Shown in pieces: positions 6,741 through 10,919 of a stretch of 10,919 bases of DNA. Below the pieces are notes generated by a model, which saw only the letters and a list, made by a program, of their open reading frames with translations, was not told the origin of the DNA and searched no databases. Where the stretch lies: contig JBLHGQ010000096.1 in the NCBI GenBank assembly GCA_047614505.1, positions 1 to 10,919 of the forward strand. Reading direction: 5' to 3'. The position numbers were made by a program, and so were the translations under genes. This DNA comes from JABDJL01 sp047614505 (GTDB taxonomy: Bacteria > Pseudomonadota > Gammaproteobacteria > Xanthomonadales > SZUA-36). Position 1 is the stretch's first letter. Each line of letters starts with the position of its first letter.

Positions 6741-7295
6741 TTACACTTCAGCTTGTTTACGTCGTCTGCGCCTCAATCCCCGGAAAGGATTGAGAATCTG
6801 AGCATCAATTGCAACCAAACGTGCTTCAGTGTGCTGTTCCCGCATCATGTCCCGAATAACATCTTCCTTTTCTTTTCCTGCATAAATCAGGATGAGGTAT
6901 TTACCCTCTTCGATGTCATCGTGAAACCTACTTAACTTCTTATTTTCTTTATCAATCCCAGTCAATCCGCCAACCCAGGCACCAAACATGGTGAAAACCA
7001 CAACAACAGCAAAGTAAACCATCTTTGGTGTCTCAGGCCCAAATGGTTCAAGCACCAATACAAGACCTGCTGCGATCACCGCCAAAATAAAACCCAAGTT
7101 TGCCCCAATCAACCCATCACGCAGGATATCAGTGGTCTCGAGATAATTGCTGGAGTGTAAATGTTCCCGTTTCAGACCCGCTTCATCTTTTGCAATGACA
7201 TGAAGAAACCAGTCCAACACACCTACATCATGCAGGTCATCGGAAATCTTCTGGGTGCTGGTCAAGGTTGGTGCCAGATAGTAAAAGCACTTCAT
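6741..7295 (-). CDS. two-helix membrane protein, stress-protein-like (DUF1269-type) architecture
   Basis: 184 aa. An N-terminal soluble part (1-60) begins like a nucleotide-free alpha/beta domain (MKCFYYLAP, then a helix and DWFLHVIAKD). Two glycine-rich membrane helices follow at about 62-83 and 92-112, the second ending GAWVGGLTG. Next comes a soluble stretch (130-166) with a beta strand KYLILIY and a helix, and then a basic tail of five arginines (174-178). This layout, a ferredoxin-like fold interrupted by a glycine-zipper hairpin, resembles uncharacterised proteobacterial proteins annotated as DUF1269 or general-stress-like; the match is by architecture and from memory. It is first in the oxidase cluster, 45 nt ahead of subunit II, so co-transcription is likely. 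No enzymatic residues are evident. The start is ATG at 7295 with AGGG 9 nt before it; the frame closes upstream at 7326. Confidence 0.8.
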   Translation of the reverse strand: MKCFYYLAPTLTSTQKISDDLHDVGVLDWFLHVIAKDEAGLKREHLHSSNYLETTDILRDGLIGANLGFILAVIAAGLVLVLEPFGPETPKMVYFAVVVVFTMFGAWVGGLTGIDKENKKLSRFHDDIEEGKYLILIYAGKEKEDVIRDMMREQHTEARLVAIDAQILNPFRGLRRRRRKQAEV

Positions 7296-7331
7296 CAGTT
7301 TTAACCCTAACGGGTGTTCCTCTCCTTAAGC

Positions 7332-7359
7332 ATTATCTCTTTCTTTAGTTTGCAGTAAA
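7332..7359 (-). promoter_or_regulatory. candidate sigma-70 promoter of the oxidase operon
   Basis: On the minus strand, TTTACT (7359-7354, 4 of 6 to TTGACA) and GATAAT (7337-7332, 5 of 6 to TATAAT) are separated by 16 nt. Transcription would begin near 7325, leaving a leader of about 30 nt before the ATG at 7295. Found by eye; not supported by any other site. Confidence 0.4.
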
Positions 7360-7449
7360 TCCATCCGCATTTTTAACAACAGAGATACTGCAGCGAATTA
7401 TTTTTTTAAGTGGTAATTGATAACGCGGGCAGTTTCGCATATTTGAACA

Positions 7450-7462
7450 GTCTTTAAAAGAC
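7450..7462. promoter_or_regulatory. 13-bp perfect palindrome, possible operator
   Basis: GTCTTT and AAAGAC flank a single central A, about 60 nt upstream of the reductase start and about 90 nt upstream of the putative oxidase -35. The symmetry fits a small dimeric repressor site, but no regulator gene is adjacent, and AT-rich palindromes of this size can occur by chance. Confidence 0.25.
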
Positions 7463-7521
7463 GATAGCGATAAATCCTGATACTCTTTTGCGCTGTGCAG
7501 CCTTGGTCATAAGAAAAAATC

Positions 7522-8484
7522 ATGAAATATCGTCATTTAGGTAAAGCAGGCATTCAGGTCAGCGAATTGTCGTTTGGCTCCTGGGTAACTTTTCATAACC
7601 AGTCAGGAGTGGATAGTACGGTCGAAATGATGGCTGCTGCATATGATGCCGGAGTCAATTTTTTTGACAATGCTGAGACTTACGCGAAAGGTAAATCCGA
7701 AGAAATCATGGGTGAAGCGCTTAAGAAACTCGCTTGGCGACGTGGCAGCTACCTGGTTTCAACCAAACTGTTTTGGGGGCTCCACGACGGACCCAATGAA
7801 GCCAACACGCTAAACCGTAAATACCTTATTGAGGGTATAGATGGCTCCTTGAGACGTCTTGGCCTGGATTATGTTGACCTGATTTATTGCCACCGTTCCG
7901 ATCCGACAACACCCATTGAAGAGACCGTCTGGGCGATGCACAACATTATTGAACGAGGGAAAGCCCTGTATTGGGGCACCTCGGAATGGGAAGCCGTGGA
8001 CATAATAGAAGCAATTGAAATTGCAGAGCGCCATCACCTTCACAAACCAATCGTGGAGCAGCCCATATATAACCTTTTCGAGCGTCACCGGTTTGCTGAC
8101 GAATATCAACGCATGTACAAAGAACATGGATATGGTTCAACAACCTGGAGTCCACTGGCCTCGGGCTTGTTGACCGGCAAGTACAACAACGGCATCCCCG
8201 CGGACAGCCGTGGAGCTTTGCCTGGCTTTAGCTGGCTCGAAAATCAGCTAACCGATACACAAAGCTTGAAAATCGTGTCTGAGTTGGCACCTTTTGCTGC
8301 CGAAATGGGAGCAAGCCTCGCGCAGTTCTCGCTGGCCTGGTGCTTACAAAATCCGTATGTCAGTTCTGTACTAACCGGCGCCAGCCGAGTTGAGCAGGTA
8401 CATGAAAACATGCAGGCATTAAAGTTCAAAGACAGCTTCACTCCTGAGTTAATGCAAGAGATCGACCGGATATTCGGAAATTGA
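7522..8484 (+). CDS. aldo-keto reductase, Kv-beta / AKR6-like
   Basis: 320 aa, usual length for the family: a cytosolic TIM-barrel NADPH-dependent carbonyl reductase. The catalytic tetrad is intact: Asp49, Tyr54 (FFDNAETYAKG), Lys82 (STKLFWG) and His124 (YCHRSD). The cofactor-binding end is visible as SVLTGASRVEQVHEN near residue 285. Several stretches closely follow animal voltage-gated potassium channel beta subunits, such as GSWVTF, WRRGSYLVSTKLFWG, YWGTSEW and TWSPLASGLLTGKY. Kv-beta has asparagine where this protein has histidine, so this one should be a normal reductase. Bacterial relatives include YghZ-type glyceraldehyde 3-phosphate reductases; the substrate here is unknown. It is divergent from the oxidase operon and 57 nt ahead of the propeller gene on the same strand, so the two may share a transcript. 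Confidence 0.92.
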   Translation: MKYRHLGKAGIQVSELSFGSWVTFHNQSGVDSTVEMMAAAYDAGVNFFDNAETYAKGKSEEIMGEALKKLAWRRGSYLVSTKLFWGLHDGPNEANTLNRKYLIEGIDGSLRRLGLDYVDLIYCHRSDPTTPIEETVWAMHNIIERGKALYWGTSEWEAVDIIEAIEIAERHHLHKPIVEQPIYNLFERHRFADEYQRMYKEHGYGSTTWSPLASGLLTGKYNNGIPADSRGALPGFSWLENQLTDTQSLKIVSELAPFAAEMGASLAQFSLAWCLQNPYVSSVLTGASRVEQVHENMQALKFKDSFTPELMQEIDRIFGN

Positions 8485-8541
8485 CTTTATTCATCACAGG
8501 GTGGAACCTGTGCGCCAAAACACTCTATCGGAAGTATAAAA

Positions 8542-10919
8542 ATGCTGATAAAACCTAGCCTGAAGAAATCTGTTTATTCCATTTTGCTTGCATTTGTTTT
8601 TGCAACACCCGTCACCGTGGTTGGTTCTTTGGACAGTGATCTATTGGATGGTCTCAAAGCACGAGCCATCGGGCCGGCCGCCATCGGTGGTCGAATCGCC
8701 GCCATAGATGTAGTGCAAAGCAACACCAATCATATTGTCATTGGTGCCGGAACCGGTGGTGTCTGGCAGTCGAAAAGTGGTGGCTTGACCTGGGAGCCTA
8801 TATTTGATGATCAGGCAGTGGCGTCCATTGGTGCAATCGCCATCAACCAGGCCAACCCTGACATCATCTGGGTTGGTACCGGCGAAGGGAATACTCGTAA
8901 TTCAACTTCCATTGGAGGCGGCATTTATAAATCAGTAGACGGTGGAAAAAACTGGAAACTGATGGGTCTGGAAAGCAGTGAGCGTATTAACCGCATTGCC
9001 CTGCACCCGACCAATTCCGATATCGTCTACGTTGCCGCACTAGGCACTTTGTGGGGGACCAACACCGAACGTGGTGTATTTCGCACTATTGATGGTGGCC
9101 AGACCTGGCAGAAAATTCTCTATGTTGATGAAACGACCGGCGCAACCGATATCAAAATGGATCCATCCAATCCGGACAAATTATTTGCCGGCATGTGGCA
9201 ATTCCAGCGCCAACCCTTTCATTTTAAATCCGGTGGGCCGGGTTCAGGCATGTATGTAACGCTTGATGGTGGCAACAGTTGGACCGAAAGAACACAGGAA
9301 GACGGACTTCCTGAAGGCGAGCTGGGTAGGATGGTTTTCAGTATGTCTGCCACCAACCCCGACCGTGTGTATGCATTGGTTGAGGCCAAGAAAAGTGCGC
9401 TATTACGTTCTGATGATGGCGGCGTCAGCTTCGCCAAGGTTAATCAGGAATATGACGTAGCCGATCGGCCCTTTTACTACACAGAAATCGCAGCCGACCC
9501 GCAAAACCCAGACCGTGTTTATAACATTGCAACAAGACTGCGCACATCAATTGACGGCGGCAAAACCTTTGAACTAAACCCGGTCATAAACTGCTGTGCA
9601 CCAGGCAATACGATTCACATCGACAACCATGCGTTCTGGATCAATCCGGCCGACTCCCGTCACCTGATCATCGGCAATGACGGTGGAATCGCCATATCCC
9701 GCGATCAGGGCACTACGTGGAGATTTGTTCGCAATCTGCCTTTGGCCCAGTTTTATCACATTGCGGTAGACAACGAGCATCCTTACAACATCTACGGTGG
9801 CCTGCAGGATAATGGCTCATGGCGCGGTCCCAGTGAAATCTGGATATCTGCCGGAATTCGCAACCTGCATTGGCAGGAAGTTGGTTTTGGAGATGGTTTT
9901 GACACCATCCCCGATCCTGAGAATGCCCGTGCTGGATATGTGATGTCCCAGGGTGGCTTTCTACAGCGTTATGACCTTGATAAAGGTCTGCAAAAAATGA
10001 TCAGACCGGCACCTCACGGTGATGACATTACGCTACGCTTTAACTGGAGTGCCGGTTTTGAACAGGATCCGTTCAATGCTGCAACAATCTATTACGGAAG
10101 CCAGTTCATGCATAAATCCACTGACCGTGGCCTGAGCTGGTCGGTAATCAGTGATGATTTAACCAGTAACGATCCGACGATGCAGACTTATACCAGCAGT
10201 GGCGGACTGACTTCTGATGTCACCGCTGCAGAAAATTACACTTCGATTGTCGCAGTGGCCGCCAGCAAGCTACAAAAAGGCGTGATCTGGGTAGGAACCG
10301 ATGACGGCCGCATTCATGTAACGCAAGATGGCGGTGAGAACTGGTCCAGGATCGATGAGCGAGTGCGAGACGTGCCCGCCGGTGCATGGGTACCGATGAT
10401 CGCACCCTCATCCCATGAAGCTGGTACTGCATTCGTCGTATTCGACGACCACCGTCGCGGCAATATGGCCAGCTATGTTTATCGTGTTGAAGATTTCGGC
10501 AAGCGCTGGACATCACTGTCCACAGATGAACTATCCGGCTACGCCTTATCTGTACTGCAGGACTCAGTTAATCCTGACCTTTTGTTCACCGGAACCGAAT
10601 TTGGTCTGTTTATTTCGATTGACGGTGGAGAAAGCTGGACAAAATTTACGTCCGGCGTTCCTACAGTATCTGTGATGGACATGGCTATACAGGAGCGGGA
10701 AAACGATCTTGTGCTGGGCACACATGGACGTTCGGTGTTCGTGATTGACGATTACAGTGCTTTGCGGGACATATCTGAAGATGACTTCAATCAGCGATTA
10801 AGAGTCCTCTCAGCAACGCCTGGCCAGCAATATTCAACCACACCTACCAGTTCAACGCGTTTCACGGGCAATGGTGAATATCGTGGCCCAAATGAGCCCT
10901 ACGGCGTGATGCTGACATT
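8542..10919 (+). CDS. exported Asp-box (BNR/VPS10-like) beta-propeller protein, 3' end missing
   Basis: Open without a stop for 792 codons to the window edge; I read each line in frame to confirm this. The start is ATG at 8542 with GGAAG 7 nt upstream. Residues 1 to about 28 form a signal peptide (basic, then a hydrophobic stretch ending near VVG), so the protein is secreted or periplasmic. Eleven Asp-box turns of the form S-x-D-G-G-x-T-W are visible. They begin near residues 77, 131, 182, 240, 290, 336, 386, 526, 593, 649 and 692, and mark blades of one or two beta-propellers. Other family marks are IGPAAIGGRIAAIDV, WVGTGEGN (110-117), HIDNHAFWINP (about 359-369), GNDGGI (378-383) and GLQDNGS (419-425). 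The last visible residues (GPNEPYGVML) look like the start of the usual C-terminal FlgD/Ig-like domain, so about 200-300 residues are probably missing. Databases often call such proteins 'glycosyl hydrolase' or sortilin-like; I see no evidence for a specific catalytic activity. Confidence 0.9.
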   Translation, partial: MLIKPSLKKSVYSILLAFVFATPVTVVGSLDSDLLDGLKARAIGPAAIGGRIAAIDVVQSNTNHIVIGAGTGGVWQSKSGGLTWEPIFDDQAVASIGAIAINQANPDIIWVGTGEGNTRNSTSIGGGIYKSVDGGKNWKLMGLESSERINRIALHPTNSDIVYVAALGTLWGTNTERGVFRTIDGGQTWQKILYVDETTGATDIKMDPSNPDKLFAGMWQFQRQPFHFKSGGPGSGMYVTLDGGNSWTERTQEDGLPEGELGRMVFSMSATNPDRVYALVEAKKSALLRSDDGGVSFAKVNQEYDVADRPFYYTEIAADPQNPDRVYNIATRLRTSIDGGKTFELNPVINCCAPGNTIHIDNHAFWINPADSRHLIIGNDGGIAISRDQGTTWRFVRNLPLAQFYHIAVDNEHPYNIYGGLQDNGSWRGPSEIWISAGIRNLHWQEVGFGDGFDTIPDPENARAGYVMSQGGFLQRYDLDKGLQKMIRPAPHGDDITLRFNWSAGFEQDPFNAATIYYGSQFMHKSTDRGLSWSVISDDLTSNDPTMQTYTSSGGLTSDVTAAENYTSIVAVAASKLQKGVIWVGTDDGRIHVTQDGGENWSRIDERVRDVPAGAWVPMIAPSSHEAGTAFVVFDDHRRGNMASYVYRVEDFGKRWTSLSTDELSGYALSVLQDSVNPDLLFTGTEFGLFISIDGGESWTKFTSGVPTVSVMDMAIQERENDLVLGTHGRSVFVIDDYSALRDISEDDFNQRLRVLSATPGQQYSTTPTSSTRFTGNGEYRGPNEPYGVMLT

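Larger units (their letters stand above)
7296..7521. promoter_or_regulatory. divergent intergenic region between the oxidase operon and the aldo-keto reductase
   Basis: This 226-nt AT-rich spacer separates two divergent start codons and must carry promoters both ways. No open frame of note is present. Toward the reductase, an extended -10-like TGATACTCT (7478-7486) is the best candidate but has no good -35, and only a weak ribosome site (AAGAAAAA) precedes the ATG at 7522. I looked for an FNR/ANR-type TTGAT-N4-ATCAA box and did not see one. Confidence 0.6.

Noticed and set aside
8495..8512. Stem-loop CACAGG / CCTGTG after the aldo-keto reductase as a terminator
   Set aside because: Only a 6-bp stem and no following T-run; the next gene begins 30 nt later on the same strand. 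It could be chance or a weak pause site.
8542..10919. Possible frameshifts in the propeller gene, because several shorter open frames overlap it
   Set aside because: Reading every codon in the main frame gave no stop and continuous family-like sequence, so the shorter frames are shadows and the gene is intact as far as it is visible.

Overview
The window looks like chromosomal DNA of an aerobic, probably marine or free-living proteobacterium, most likely a gammaproteobacterium. The basis is moderate GC content, Shine-Dalgarno sites before most genes, a haem-copper oxidase operon of proteobacterial type, and proteins that resemble proteobacterial families. No species can be named from sequence alone. 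I see no rRNA, tRNA, CRISPR array, insertion sequence or phage gene. Every gene longer than 100 codons except one (184 aa, 6741-7295) can be placed in a recognisable family.

Layout. (1) 1-46, minus: the first 15 codons of an exported protein that runs off the left edge. (2) 176-1657, plus: a PLP-dependent cysteine synthase fused to a C-terminal glutaredoxin domain. It ends at a strong bidirectional terminator (1687-1715). (3) 7295 down to 1734, minus: a six-gene cluster. In transcription order it encodes a two-helix membrane protein of stress-protein-like architecture, cytochrome c oxidase subunit II carrying two tandem cytochrome c domains, subunit I, two different subunit III-type proteins, and a small subunit IV. 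Spacing inside the oxidase block is 3-15 nt, except for 64 nt between subunits II and I. That gap is exactly filled by a 22-codon open frame that overlaps both neighbours. (4) 7296-7521: a divergent intergenic region with a plausible promoter for the oxidase operon. (5) 7522-8484, plus: an aldo-keto reductase closest to the Kv-channel beta-subunit type. (6) 8542 to the right edge, plus: an exported Asp-box (BNR/VPS10-like) beta-propeller protein. It is open for 792 codons and unfinished at the window end.

How the genes work together. The oxidase genes encode a complete catalytic core: CuA, haem a, haem a3-CuB, the D- and K-channel residues and the active-site tyrosine are all present. Its electron-entry subunit carries its own two c-type haems, so this is a caa3-like (diheme, 'ccaa3') proton-pumping terminal oxidase. 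No oxidase assembly gene (CtaG/Cox11, SURF1, haem O/A synthase) lies in the window. The cysteine synthase-glutaredoxin fusion is a separate transcription unit. Its two domains are those needed to make S-sulfocysteine from thiosulfate and then reduce it to cysteine, which is an inference.

The points most worth a second look are the cysteine synthase-glutaredoxin fusion, the recent-looking duplication of the cytochrome c domain in subunit II, the paired and diverged subunit III genes, and the micro-ORF coupling subunits II and I. I found no convincing wholly new multi-gene system.
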